A stretch of DNA of 64,000 bases, taken from NCBI RefSeq assembly GCF_003121405.1, contig NZ_QBUY01000015.1, positions 1-64,000 of the forward strand. The letters are read 5' to 3'. The DNA comes from Paraburkholderia sp. C35. Its GTDB lineage: Bacteria > Pseudomonadota > Gammaproteobacteria > Burkholderiales > Burkholderiaceae. The position numbers and the translations under genes are program-made. How positions within the stretch are numbered: the first letter of the stretch is position 1; the number at the start of each line of letters is the position of its first letter. Positions 52,147-61,123 of the stretch are shown here, piece by piece. The notes under the pieces were generated by a model, which worked only from the letters and a program-made list of their open reading frames with translations, was not told where the DNA came from and made no database searches.

Positions 52147-52553
52147 GGCAAACCTCGTGAAGTGCGAGAGTCTTCGGAAACACCGCGCGGCCGGTCGCGG
52201 ATACATCGCGGCGTCCGGCTTGCACGGCGGCTTGTGGCGTATCGAATGATCCCGTTTGCCCCGCTTTCACGATGGCTCAAGCAACGCACGTATTTCTGAG
52301 GTGCTTACGACTGCTTGCGAATGCGCGCTAAATCTTTCCAACTGCGTAAAAGGTTGGTGAGTTCTCCCGGCGCCTGATATGCAGATGCAAGGGAATATTG
52401 CAGACTAAAACGCACGCGCTCCGCCGTGCCGCCCCGTCGCATAAGGAAGCCTTGCGCCATAGCGCGGCGCGCGCGGTCTGCCTGAGAGTTTGCGTAAGTG
52501 TTGGTAAGAAAACCTTCGAGCGCCGACCGGCGATGCCAGACTAGAATTTCGGT
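52147..52553. other. Divergent region before the second response regulator
   Basis: A 407-base gap between the 63-residue gene (minus) and the regulator (plus). No additional gene is convincing. TAGAAT at 52542-52547, six bases before the regulator ATG, looks like a -10 box and would place transcription start on the ATG. A TCTTTCC/GGTTGG-rich stretch at 52330-52350 shows no clear operator. Confidence 0.5.
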
Positions 52554-53291
52554 ATGAATCCACAGGTCCTCATCGTCGACGACGATCCCGTCGTGCGCGA
52601 TCTGCTTTGCCGCTTCCTGCAATCGAATGGCTACGATGCATCCGTGCTGCACGACGGCACGCATCTGCAACGGCGTCTCGAACGGGAGCGGCCTTCCGTC
52701 GTCGTGCTCGACATCATGATGCCGAACACGGACGGCCTGCGCGCGCTCACCGCGTTGCGCGCCGCCGGCGACGACATTCCCGTGATCTTCGTGACGGCGC
52801 GCGGCACGGTGGCCGACCGCATCATCGGGCTGTCGCTCGGAGCCGACGACTATCTGACGAAACCTTTCGATCCGCGCGAACTGCTCGCACGCATCCAGAC
52901 GGTGCTGCGCCGTCGCGGCCCGGCGACGACGAGCGCGCCGGAAGCCCGCAAGCGTTATCGCTTCGGCCCGTTCGAACTGGATTTCGCGACCCGCACGCTG
53001 TCGCGCGATGACACGCGCGTGACGCTGCGCGACAGTGAATTCGCGCTGCTGAAAATATTCGTCAACAATCCGTACAAGGTGCTGTCGCGCGTGCTGATTC
53101 ACGATCTCGTGCATCGCGACGACCTGCCGTTCCGCGATCGCAGCCTGGACGTGCCGATCTGGCGTCTGCGCCGCGTGATCGAAAACGATCCGTCCAATCC
53201 GTGCTATGTCCAGACAGTACGCGGCAAGGGCTACGTGTTTGTCCCCGACGCAGACCTCAACGGCGAACCCTTCGCCGCCGACTCCGCGTGA
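52554..53291 (+). CDS. OmpR/PhoB-family response regulator (paralogue 2)
   Basis: 245 residues. Receiver domain with DDD at 9-11, Asp53 in VVLDIMMPNTDG, FVTARG and DDYLTKPFD (Lys103). Winged-helix domain: YRFGPFELDF, LRDSEFALLKIFVNN, RSLDVPIWRLRRVIE, YVQTVRGKGYVFVPDA. It pairs with the histidine kinase 16 bases downstream. Closely related to the regulator at 49333. No ribosome binding site is seen before the ATG; a -10-like box at 52542-52547 suggests a leaderless mRNA. Confidence 0.93.
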   Translation: MNPQVLIVDDDPVVRDLLCRFLQSNGYDASVLHDGTHLQRRLERERPSVVVLDIMMPNTDGLRALTALRAAGDDIPVIFVTARGTVADRIIGLSLGADDYLTKPFDPRELLARIQTVLRRRGPATTSAPEARKRYRFGPFELDFATRTLSRDDTRVTLRDSEFALLKIFVNNPYKVLSRVLIHDLVHRDDLPFRDRSLDVPIWRLRRVIENDPSNPCYVQTVRGKGYVFVPDADLNGEPFAADSA

Positions 53292-53307
53292 TTCGCGTGA
53301 CACTCGC

Positions 53308-54624
53308 GTGACCCGCATCAGGAATCCGCTGAATACGCTGTTCGGCAGAATGGCGTTGCTGTCGTCGGCGGTGCTGTTCGCGATTCAGGCGGGCTGGTTC
53401 GTGCTGGTCGTGATGCAGCCGCCGCATCACGAAGTGGACGGCTACGCGCGCGGCATTCTGCTCGCGCTTCAGGCCGCGAACGGTGAACCCGTCAACGGCG
53501 CCGACGTCGCGCCCGCGCTGCGCGTGCATCTCGTGCCGACGTGGAACATGCCGGCCACCGTCCATCTCGAACCGCCCACGCGCCGGCCGTTCGTCGAACT
53601 GACGCGTCATCTGCGCGCGAGCCTGCCCGCCGGCACTGAGATCGCCGTCGACGATACGCACATGCCGCGTCTGTGGGTTCGCTTTCCACGCAAGTCGATG
53701 TGGGTGGTGATTCCCGTCGATGTGCCGCCGCGTCCGCGCTTCGTGATCGAATCCATCTCGATGCTGCTTGCCGCGCTGCTGCTGTCGCTGCTCGCCGTGT
53801 GGCAGATGCAGCGGCCGCTCACGCGGGTCGCGGATGCCGCTCGCGCGTTCGGCGCTGGCAATCGCCCTGAGCCCGTGTCCGAGCACGGACCGCGTGAATT
53901 GCGCGATCTGATCGGTTCGTTCAACGACATGATGCGGCGCCTGAACGAAGCAGGCGACGATCAGGCGGTGATGCTCGCAGGCGTCGCACACGATCTGAAA
54001 GCACCGCTCACGCGGCTGAAGCTGCGCGCCAGCGTCCTCGCCGATGAAAACGAACGCGCCGGTTTGATCCGCGATGTCGATTCGTTGACCAACATCGTGC
54101 AGCAGTTTCTGGAGTTCGCGGGACAGTCGGCGGAATCGGGACCGATGACGGAAGTGGACGGCTTTCTGCGCGAGCAGTTTTCCGCCACGGATGGCAACGC
54201 AAACGAAGACAGCGACGACAGTATCCAGGACGAAGCGCCGCTTTTCAGGCTCGATCTGCGGGCCGGCGCGCGCTTTACGCTGCCGCGCACGCTGCTGGAC
54301 CGGCTCGTCACCAATCTCGTCGATAACGCCTTCGAGCACGGCGCACCGCCCGTCGACATCGCGACCTCGTGCGAAGGCGAGCGATGGATCATCGACGTGC
54401 GCGATCATGGCCCCGGCATTCCTGAAGATCGCATCGCTGCTGCCATGAAGCCGTTCGTGCGACTCGACGCGGCGCGCGGCGGCGAAGGACATTGCGGATT
54501 GGGACTCGCGATCGTCGTGCGGCTTGCGCATCATCGCGGCGGCAAATGCAGCGTGGAGAATCATCCGGAAGGCGGGTTGCGCGTGCGTATCGCGCTGCCG
54601 GTCACCGTGCCCGCTGAAGTCTGA
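53308..54624 (+). CDS. Sensor histidine kinase (EnvZ-like)
   Basis: About 438 residues from a GTG at 53308; the start is uncertain because no ribosome binding site is visible. Two membrane segments (about 15-36 and 147-166) flank a 110-residue periplasmic part. HAMP-like linker follows (RPLTRVADAARAFGAGNRPEPV), then H-box VAHDLKAPLTRLKLRA with His228, N-box NLVDNAFEHGA, G1 DHGPGIPEDR and G2 GHCGLGLAIVVRLAHHRGG. Architecture matches EnvZ/RstB-type kinases. Partner is the regulator just upstream, and perhaps also its paralogue at 49333. Confidence 0.9.
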   Translation: MTRIRNPLNTLFGRMALLSSAVLFAIQAGWFVLVVMQPPHHEVDGYARGILLALQAANGEPVNGADVAPALRVHLVPTWNMPATVHLEPPTRRPFVELTRHLRASLPAGTEIAVDDTHMPRLWVRFPRKSMWVVIPVDVPPRPRFVIESISMLLAALLLSLLAVWQMQRPLTRVADAARAFGAGNRPEPVSEHGPRELRDLIGSFNDMMRRLNEAGDDQAVMLAGVAHDLKAPLTRLKLRASVLADENERAGLIRDVDSLTNIVQQFLEFAGQSAESGPMTEVDGFLREQFSATDGNANEDSDDSIQDEAPLFRLDLRAGARFTLPRTLLDRLVTNLVDNAFEHGAPPVDIATSCEGERWIIDVRDHGPGIPEDRIAAAMKPFVRLDAARGGEGHCGLGLAIVVRLAHHRGGKCSVENHPEGGLRVRIALPVTVPAEV

Positions 54625-54758
54625 GCGCTGGAAGAAGCGCACTGCATTTCGAACGGGTTACGTGCACAGCGTTTGCGCTTACCTTGCCTTACGTTCAGGC
54701 CTTTTCGCGCGGCTCCCGACTTATAGTGCAATCCGGCGTCCTCGGCGCCTCCCTGTTC

Positions 54759-54796
54759 GGTCCGTCCCGCTGCCACCTGGGACGGGCCGTTTTTTC
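54759..54796 (+). terminator. Terminator after the histidine kinase gene
   Basis: GGTCCGTCCC (54759-54768) pairs with GGGACGGGCC (54779-54788) with one G-U pair, followed by GTTTTTTC. It ends the regulator-kinase transcript and separates it from the convergent phosphatase-like gene. Confidence 0.8.
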
Positions 54797-54813
54797 TTTG
54801 TACTGAAGAAACG

Positions 54814-55767
54814 TCAGAGAAGCAGACGGTCGCGCAGCGTATCGACTGTCGATTGCGCGAGGCCCAGCCCACGCGTCAGATAGCCCGACATCGTGCCGTA
54901 GCTTGCCTGCACTTCATCGAACGATGCCTGCAGGAAGCTGCTCTGCACGCCAGCCATCGGCCGCTCCACATCTGCAGCAAGATCACCGCCCGTCTGACGG
55001 CGCGCTTCGACGCGCGCCGTGATCGAACTGGCTGAATACGCGTTCGACAGCAGATAGTCCTGCATGATGATGTCGAACGGCACGTTGGCGATGCTCAGCA
55101 GCAACGCGGCAGCCCAGCCCGCGCGATCCTTGCCCGCGCTCGAATGAATCAGCTGTACGCCCGGCGTGCCGGCAAGCTGTTCGAGCAGCTTGCCAAACCC
55201 TTCGCGCTGTACAGGATCGGTCACGTACAGACGCTGCGCGCGCTCCATCGACGCGACGGCGGCCGCCGCGCTATCCAGCGGCGGCGGCATCATGTCCTCG
55301 CGGCCTGTCACGTTGATCTTCTGGTATGTCGCGTTGGCGGGCAGAACGTCCGCGGCGCGCGCAATTTCTCCAGGCGTGCGCAGATCGTAGACCGCAGCGA
55401 TGGCGAGTGAATCGAGCACGGCGGCATCGGCGGCGTTCTCGTTCAGCGCATTCGAGCGGAAAAACGCGTTACGCCGCACGACGCGGCCATCGACGGTCGG
55501 ATAACCGGCGGCCGTGCCGCCAATATCGCGAAAGTTTTCCAGCGAGGCGAGACGCGGCGTCGGCGCCTGATCCGAGCCGGCGTTGTTGCCGCCGCACGCC
55601 GCCAGCAGCGTGCTGCCCATGCCCGAGAACAGCAGCGCGCTCGCCGTACCTTTCAGAAAACGGCGGCGCGACGGAACGCACGCAGGCGAATGCGGCAGCG
55701 CGAGCGGTAAGGCATGGAGATCGTGCGCAGCGGCGAGCGAAATATCCGCTTTCGCAGAGAAAGTCAT
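54814..55767 (-). CDS. Tyrosine-phosphatase-fold lipoprotein with Cys-to-Ser active site
   Basis: 317 residues. PSRRRFLKG (32-40) plus a hydrophobic stretch is a Tat signal, and LLAAC58 a lipobox, so an exported lipoprotein is expected. The rest matches the bacterial PTP family (Y_phosphatase3): LENFRDIGGTAAGYPTVDGRVVRRNAFFRSNAL, VYDLRTPGEIA, and the P-loop region. The P-loop, HCxxGKDRTG in active enzymes, reads HSSAGKDRAG (208-217), with Ser209 replacing the nucleophilic Cys while Arg215 is kept. This predicts loss of phosphatase activity and perhaps a phosphate- or lipid-binding role. Confidence 0.85.
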   Translation of the reverse strand: MTFSAKADISLAAAHDLHALPLALPHSPACVPSRRRFLKGTASALLFSGMGSTLLAACGGNNAGSDQAPTPRLASLENFRDIGGTAAGYPTVDGRVVRRNAFFRSNALNENAADAAVLDSLAIAAVYDLRTPGEIARAADVLPANATYQKINVTGREDMMPPPLDSAAAAVASMERAQRLYVTDPVQREGFGKLLEQLAGTPGVQLIHSSAGKDRAGWAAALLLSIANVPFDIIMQDYLLSNAYSASSITARVEARRQTGGDLAADVERPMAGVQSSFLQASFDEVQASYGTMSGYLTRGLGLAQSTVDTLRDRLLL

Positions 55768-56173
55768 CGTTGTGTCTACAAGGTGCGGCGGGGATGCCGC
55801 GCGCTGATGCGAAAAGACGCACGCAGGTCACGTGCAGGGTGGATCAGCCGATACACGGTGTATTCGACCGCACGGGCCGATCACTTACGGCGCCGAGTTG
55901 CAGTGTAATGGACGCGAACAGCTCGAGGGTTACAGAGTAGCAATCAGTAAGAATTCGGAATAAGGGTTCGCGCGCCACGTTTCCTGCGATGTGGGATATC
56001 GGCAGGCTTTTTTGCTGCGCATTGGCCGCAACCGATGCGGACCGTAGAATACAAGCCACCCGCGGACCGCCGTGCCGCTAGCCGGACGGCGAGCCCGACG
56101 GCAAACCAGACGGCGCGCAGGACATCGCACCCGAAACAGAACAGCAACCCACGATTGGGACCAAGGAGAGGGG
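55768..56173. other. Divergent region between the phosphatase-like and MFS genes
   Basis: A 406-base gap without a convincing gene. It carries a candidate promoter for the MFS gene at 56022-56050 and ends in an AAGGAGAGG ribosome binding site before 56174. Confidence 0.6.
56022..56050 (+). promoter_or_regulatory. Candidate sigma-70 promoter of the MFS-dehydrogenase pair
   Basis: A -35-like TTGGCC (56022-56027), 17-base spacer and -10 TAGAAT (56045-56050) lie about 120 bases before the MFS start. The -10 is good, the -35 weaker. Confidence 0.45.
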
Positions 56174-57445
56174 ATGGCGTCATTTCAGTGGTTTACCGAG
56201 CTGTCGACGCGCGAAAGGCGCACGCTCTACGCGGGCTTCGGCGGTTACGCCGTCGATGCCTTCGACTTCATGATCTACTCCTTCCTGATCCCGACGCTGA
56301 TCGCGTCGTGGGGCATGTCGAAAAGCGAAGCGGGCATGATCGCGACGAGTTCGCTGATCTCGTCGGCGATAGGCGGGTGGCTCGCGGGCATCCTCGCCGA
56401 CCGCTATGGCCGCATCCGCGTGCTGCAATGGACGATTGCCACCTTCGCCCTCTTCACCTGCCTGTCCGGCTTCACACATAACTTCTGGCAACTGCTCACC
56501 ACGCGCACGCTGCAAGGCCTCGGCTTTGGCGGCGAGTGGTCGGTGGTGACGATCATGATGGCGGAGACGATCCGCTCGCCGCAGCATCGCGCGAAAGCCG
56601 TCGGCACCGTGCAGAGCAGCTGGTCGTTCGGCTGGGGCGCGGCGGCGATTCTCTACTGGGCGTTCTTCGCGCTGCTTCCCGAAGAGTATGCGTGGCGCGC
56701 GTGTTTCTGGATTGGCATCGTGCCCGCGCTGTGGATCATCTACATCCGCCGCAACGTCAGCGATCCCGACATCTATCTCGCAACACGCCGCGCGCGCGAA
56801 AGCGGCTTCGACACCTCCCATTTCCTGCAGATTTTCTCCGGCCCGCACCTCAAAACGACGATCCTCGGCAGCGCGCTGTGCAGCGGCATGCTGGGTGGCT
56901 ACTACGCAATCACGACATGGCTGCCGACTTACCTGAAAACCGTGCGCCATCTGTCGGTGTTCAATACGAGTGGCTATCTGGTGGTGCTGATTGTCGGCTC
57001 GTTTGCGGGGTATATCGTCGGCGCGATTCTCTCGGACAAGATCGGACGGCGTGCGTCGTTCATCCTGTTCGCGATCGGTTCGTTCGTGCTCGGCATGGTC
57101 TACACGATGCTGCCCATCACCGATGCCGCGATGCTGCTGCTCGGTTTTCCGCTCGGCATCGTCGTGCAGGGAATATTCGCGGGCGTTGGTGCGTATCTGT
57201 CTGAACTGTATCCGAATGCGATACGCGGCTCGGGGCAAGGTTTCTGCTATAACCTCGGGCGCGGCGTCGGCTCGTTCTTTCCGATTCTGGTCGGCACGCT
57301 GTCGCAAACGATGACACTCGTGAAGGCAATCGGCATCGTCGCGGGCGCGGGCTATCTGCTCGTGGTCGTTGCGGCGCTGGCCTTGCCCGAAACGAAGGGC
57401 AAGTCGCTTGCGACAGAGAGCGCGCAATCGGCGGAACACGTGTAA
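56174..57445 (+). CDS. MFS transporter linked to an amino acid dehydrogenase
   Basis: 423 residues, about 12 hydrophobic segments. GFGGYAVDAFDFMIYSFLIPTLI at the N-terminus has the Asp pair of the aromatic-acid/metabolite:H+ symporter branch, with ILADRYGRIRVLQWTI in loop 2-3 and RTLQGLGFGGEWSVVTIMMAE in helices 4-5. The next gene nine bases downstream is a DadA-like dehydrogenase, so import of an amino acid or related carboxylate is a reasonable guess. AAGGAGAGG precedes the ATG at 56174. Confidence 0.85.
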   Translation: MASFQWFTELSTRERRTLYAGFGGYAVDAFDFMIYSFLIPTLIASWGMSKSEAGMIATSSLISSAIGGWLAGILADRYGRIRVLQWTIATFALFTCLSGFTHNFWQLLTTRTLQGLGFGGEWSVVTIMMAETIRSPQHRAKAVGTVQSSWSFGWGAAAILYWAFFALLPEEYAWRACFWIGIVPALWIIYIRRNVSDPDIYLATRRARESGFDTSHFLQIFSGPHLKTTILGSALCSGMLGGYYAITTWLPTYLKTVRHLSVFNTSGYLVVLIVGSFAGYIVGAILSDKIGRRASFILFAIGSFVLGMVYTMLPITDAAMLLLGFPLGIVVQGIFAGVGAYLSELYPNAIRGSGQGFCYNLGRGVGSFFPILVGTLSQTMTLVKAIGIVAGAGYLLVVVAALALPETKGKSLATESAQSAEHV

Positions 57446-57454
57446 GACTCACCC

Positions 57455-58723
57455 ATGCAAACCATCGTACTCGGCGGCGGCATCATCGGTGTCGCCACCG
57501 CTTTCTACCTGCGCGAGCGCGGCTGCGACGTCACCGTGATCGAACGCGAATCCGATGTCGCGCTCGCCACGAGCTTCGGCAACGCGGGCGTGATCGCGCC
57601 CGGCTACGTGACGCCGTGGGCCGCGCCCGGCATGCCCGCCAAGATTCTCAAGTATCTGTTCAAGCCGGCATCGCCGCTGATCTTCCGGCCGACCTTCGAT
57701 CCCGCCCAATGGCGCTGGATCGCGCGCTGGCTGCGCGAATGCGATCTCGCGCGCTTTCGCGTCAACAAGCAGCGCATGCAACGCATTGCGTATTACAGCC
57801 GCGAATGTCTGCACGAATTTCGCGGTCATCATCCGTTCGAGTACGGGCGCAGTCAGGGCTATCTGCAGCTTTTTCGCAGCGAGTACGACGTCGAACTGGC
57901 GCAGCCCGCGCTGGCCGTGTTGCGCGACGCGGGCATCAAGCATCGTGAAGTGAGCGCAGCCGAATGCGCGGAGATCGAGCCGGGGTTGCGCTGGGCGCGC
58001 CAGGCGCCGTTGAGCGGCCTCTATCTGCCCGACGACGAAGCGGGCGACTGTGCGCGCTTCACGCGCGAATTGCGCGCGATTTGCGAGACGAACGGCGTGC
58101 GCTTTCGCTTCGATACGCGCGTGACGTCGCTGGATGTGCGAGGGCGCGCGGTGCATGGCGTGCATGTGGAAAGCGCGGCGGGCAGCGAGACGCTGGTGGC
58201 GAATGCGGTGGTGGTGGCGGCGGGCGTCGATAGCGTGGAACTGCTCGCGCCGCTCGGCGTGAAAGTGCCGCTGTATCCCGTAAAGGGTTATTCGGCGACT
58301 TTGCAGATTGTCGATGACGAGAAATCGCCGCGTGCCGCGCTGATGGATGAATCTCTGAAGACGGCGATTACGCGCTTCGGGCCGAATCTGCGCGTCGCGG
58401 GCACGGCGGAACTCGGCAACCGGCAGACGACGTTACGCGAGCAGGCCTTGCAGACGCTGATGAAAGTGCTCGACGACTGGTTCCCGCACGCAACGGCGCC
58501 CTCTTCCGCGCACTTCTGGGTTGGCCGCCGGCCGATGACGCCCGATGGCGCGCCGTTGCTCGGATCTTCCGGTATCGACGGGTTGTGGATCAATCTGGGG
58601 CATGGCTCGACGGGTTGGGCGATGTCGCTGGGATCGGGGCGCGTGGTCGCCGATCTGATGACGCAACGCAAGCCGGAAATCGATCTGGATGGTCTGACGC
58701 TGGCGCGGTATCGCGCGTCCTGA
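57455..58723 (+). CDS. D-amino acid dehydrogenase-like FAD oxidoreductase
   Basis: 422 residues. MQTIVLGGGIIGVATAFYLRERGCDVTVIERE binds FAD; ATSFGNAGVIAPGYVTPWAAPGMP is the DadA-type substrate-side loop, and WVGRRPMTPDGAPLLGSSGIDGLWINLGHGSTGWAMSLGSGRVVADL the C-terminal FAD contact. DadA deaminates D-amino acids, passing electrons to the respiratory chain. Burkholderia-type genomes carry several paralogues, so the exact substrate is uncertain. No alanine racemase gene is adjacent. In an operon with the MFS gene. Confidence 0.88.
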   Translation: MQTIVLGGGIIGVATAFYLRERGCDVTVIERESDVALATSFGNAGVIAPGYVTPWAAPGMPAKILKYLFKPASPLIFRPTFDPAQWRWIARWLRECDLARFRVNKQRMQRIAYYSRECLHEFRGHHPFEYGRSQGYLQLFRSEYDVELAQPALAVLRDAGIKHREVSAAECAEIEPGLRWARQAPLSGLYLPDDEAGDCARFTRELRAICETNGVRFRFDTRVTSLDVRGRAVHGVHVESAAGSETLVANAVVVAAGVDSVELLAPLGVKVPLYPVKGYSATLQIVDDEKSPRAALMDESLKTAITRFGPNLRVAGTAELGNRQTTLREQALQTLMKVLDDWFPHATAPSSAHFWVGRRPMTPDGAPLLGSSGIDGLWINLGHGSTGWAMSLGSGRVVADLMTQRKPEIDLDGLTLARYRAS

Positions 58724-58745
58724 TTGTGGCTCGCTGCGCTAGGCG

Positions 58746-59363
58746 TCACGCGTAGACGACGGGTACGCTAGCCATCGAGCGGTAACGTGCGCCGTTGCGC
58801 GCCAGCGTGCTGGAGTACAGCGTCAGCGAGTCGAAGCGTGCGATCAGTTCTTCCTGCAACACCACTGCGGCGCCAACGGCTGCCGCGTCGTGACGGTAGC
58901 GCGCCAGCGTGACGTGCGGGCGGAATGCGCGGGCATCGACGGGCAAACCAAGCGCGATCATCGATGAACGGACACGCCAGTCGAGCGCGATGAATGCTTC
59001 TGACATGGCGAGCGTGGCGACTGTCAGTCGTGGATGCGACGCGCGTGGCCAGTGCTCGATGTTGGTAACCGGCGTGGGTTGGAGAGGCACGGTTTCACGC
59101 ATCAGGGCCTCGATCAGCGGCATGGCTTTTTCCTGCGGCAGCACGCCGATGAAGGTCACCGTCAGGTGCAACTGCTCGTAGGGCGCGCGCCGCGCAGAGG
59201 CTGGGACGTCGATGTTGGAAAGTGCGTCGCGAGTCGCTGCCGTGGGAACCAGCGCGATGAAGCAGCGCTGATAGTCCTGCGTATCGGCGGGTGCATCGCC
59301 CGATGCATTCAGTGCCGTGTCTGCGCTTTCTTGTGATTCAGGCTGCGGATCGGTGCGTTGCAT
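58746..59363 (-). CDS. thpR: RNA 2',3'-cyclic phosphodiesterase ThpR (2H family)
   Basis: About 205 residues. The two catalytic HxTx motifs are present: HLTV (YEQLHLTVTFIGVLPQEKA) and HVTL (FRPHVTLARYRHD). CFIALVPTAATRDAL is the family N-terminal strand. ThpR hydrolyses 2',3'-cyclic ends of RNA, and older papers call it 2'-5' RNA ligase. The start at 59363 (MQRTDPQPESQ) is preferred over 59408; about 30 polar residues precede the fold. Convergent with the dehydrogenase gene, 22 bases away. Confidence 0.88.
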   Translation of the reverse strand: MQRTDPQPESQESADTALNASGDAPADTQDYQRCFIALVPTAATRDALSNIDVPASARRAPYEQLHLTVTFIGVLPQEKAMPLIEALMRETVPLQPTPVTNIEHWPRASHPRLTVATLAMSEAFIALDWRVRSSMIALGLPVDARAFRPHVTLARYRHDAAAVGAAVVLQEELIARFDSLTLYSSTLARNGARYRSMASVPVVYA

Positions 59364-59430
59364 CGTGAGTCTCCGTACGCTTTTCCGTTCTTCGACACAT
59401 CCATTCACGCATTATCGCCCCATGCAACGA

Positions 59431-59465
59431 AAAAACCGGGTCACGCTTGCGCGTGCCCGGTTTTT
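59431..59465 (-). terminator. Terminator downstream of gltD
   Basis: AAAAACCGGG (59431-59440) pairs with CCCGGTTTTT (59456-59465) around ACGC-TTGC-GCGT. On the minus strand the stem ends in a T run; it terminates the gltBD transcript and lies upstream of thpR. Confidence 0.85.
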
Positions 59466-59554
59466 GTCCTGCTGTTACTGCTGTGCGGCGCCGTCTTGTG
59501 CGTCCGCGTCTGTCTCCACTTCTCCTGCTGCTTAAACGGGATCAGAAGCCAGAC

Positions 59555-61021
59555 TTAGCGCGGCAGTTCGGAATGCCCCATCAGATAGGCATCGACAGAA
59601 CGCGCACACTGACGGCCTTCGCGAATCGCCCACACCACCAGCGATTGACCACGGCGCATATCGCCTGCAGTGAACACCTTGTCCACTGACGTGTAATACG
59701 CCTTGTCGCCTTCTGTCGAAGCGCGCACATTGCCGCGTGCGTCCTTGTCGACGCCGAAGGCTTCGAGAATCGGCGAAACAGGCTGCGTAAAGCCCATTGC
59801 CAGCAACACGAGATCGGCCTTCATTTCGAATTCGGAACCGGCCACTTCGACCATCTTGCCGTCCTTCCATTCGACACGCGCCGCGATCAGCTTCTCGACC
59901 TTGCCGTTCTTGCCTTCGAAGCGCTTGGTCGCCACCGCCCAATCGCGCTCGCAACCTTCTTCATGCGACGACGCCGTGCGCAGCTTGACCGGCCAGTACG
60001 GCCACACGAGCGGCTTGTTCTCTTCTTCCGGCGGTTGCGGCAGCAGTTCGAATTGCGTGACGCCCTTCGCGCCATGACGATTCGACGTACCGACGCAGTC
60101 CGAACCCGTATCGCCGCCACCGATCACGACGACATGCTTGCCCTTCGCTACCAGCTGGTCAGCAACCTTGTCGCCGGCGTTGATCTTGTTCTGCTGCGGC
60201 AGGAATTCCATTGCGTAATGGATGCCCGCAAGCTCGCGGCCAGGCACGGGGAGATCGCGCGGCGTTTCGGAGCCGCCCGTCAGGATCACGGCGTCGAACA
60301 GTTCCTTCAGTTCTTCCGGCGTGACGATTTCCTTCGCGGTATTGCCGATGTACGCCGGCAACGCGTCCTTGCCGACGAACACGTTCGCGCGGAACGTCAC
60401 ACCTTCCGCTTCCATCTGGCGCATGCGGCGATCGATCAGCCACTTCTCCAGCTTGAAGTCGGGAATGCCATAACGCAGCAAGCCACCGATGCGGTCGTTC
60501 TTCTCGAACACCGTCACGTCATGGCCGGCGCGTGCAAGCTGCTGCGCGGCAGCCAGGCCCGCCGGGCCCGAACCGACGACAGCAACCTTCTTGCCCGTCT
60601 TGTGCTTCGGCGGCAGCGGTGCGACCCAGCCTTCCGTCCACGCCTTGTCGATGATCGCGTGCTCGATCGACTTGATGCCGACCGGGTCGTTGTTGATGCC
60701 CAACGTACACGCCGCTTCGCACGGCGCCGGGCAGATGCGGCCCGTGAACTCGGGGAAATTGTTGGTCGAATGGAGAACGTCGATGGCGCTCTTCCAGTCC
60801 TGACGGAACACCAGATCGTTGAAGTCCGGAATGATGTTGTTCACCGGGCAGCCGTTGTTGCAGAACGGAATGCCGCAGTCCATGCAACGTGCGCCCTGAA
60901 CCTTGGCTTCGTCGTCGGTCAGCGCCGACACGAATTCCTTGTAGTGCTTTACACGCGTGAGGGGAGCTTCGTACGCCTCGTGGCGGCGCTCGAACTCGAG
61001 AAAACCGGTTGCCTTGCCCAT
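59555..61021 (-). CDS. gltD: Glutamate synthase (NADPH) small subunit
   Basis: 488 residues. N-terminal Fe-S ligands in [23 protein letters not shown] and [15 protein letters not shown] fold [51 protein letters not shown] fold [23 protein letters not shown]-terminal [23 protein letters not shown]. It supplies electrons from NADPH to GltB for ammonia assimilation. [31 protein letters not shown] is the usual N-terminus. About 100 bases after gltB. Confidence 0.97.
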   Translation of the reverse strand: MGKATGFLEFERRHEAYEAPLTRVKHYKEFVSALTDDEAKVQGARCMDCGIPFCNNGCPVNNIIPDFNDLVFRQDWKSAIDVLHSTNNFPEFTGRICPAPCEAACTLGINNDPVGIKSIEHAIIDKAWTEGWVAPLPPKHKTGKKVAVVGSGPAGLAAAQQLARAGHDVTVFEKNDRIGGLLRYGIPDFKLEKWLIDRRMRQMEAEGVTFRANVFVGKDALPAYIGNTAKEIVTPEELKELFDAVILTGGSETPRDLPVPGRELAGIHYAMEFLPQQNKINAGDKVADQLVAKGKHVVVIGGGDTGSDCVGTSNRHGAKGVTQFELLPQPPEEENKPLVWPYWPVKLRTASSHEEGCERDWAVATKRFEGKNGKVEKLIAARVEWKDGKMVEVAGSEFEMKADLVLLAMGFTQPVSPILEAFGVDKDARGNVRASTEGDKAYYTSVDKVFTAGDMRRGQSLVVWAIREGRQCARSVDAYLMGHSELPR

Positions 61022-61059
61022 GTGGTTCTCTATGTCTATCTGATTCGGTGAGGGGATCG

Positions 61060-61086
61060 GCGCCCGCTGCTCGCTGCAGCGGGCGC
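61060..61086. other. Strong hairpin between gltB and gltD
   Basis: GCGCCCGCTGC (61060-61070) pairs perfectly with GCAGCGGGCGC (61076-61086) around a TCGCT loop. No T run follows on the minus strand. It lies between the two subunit genes, whose ratio it may set by protecting the gltB 3' end or pausing polymerase. Confidence 0.6.
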
Positions 61087-61123
61087 GCTTCGTTTTGTCG
61101 TCAGTGGTTCAGTCGGGGAACGA

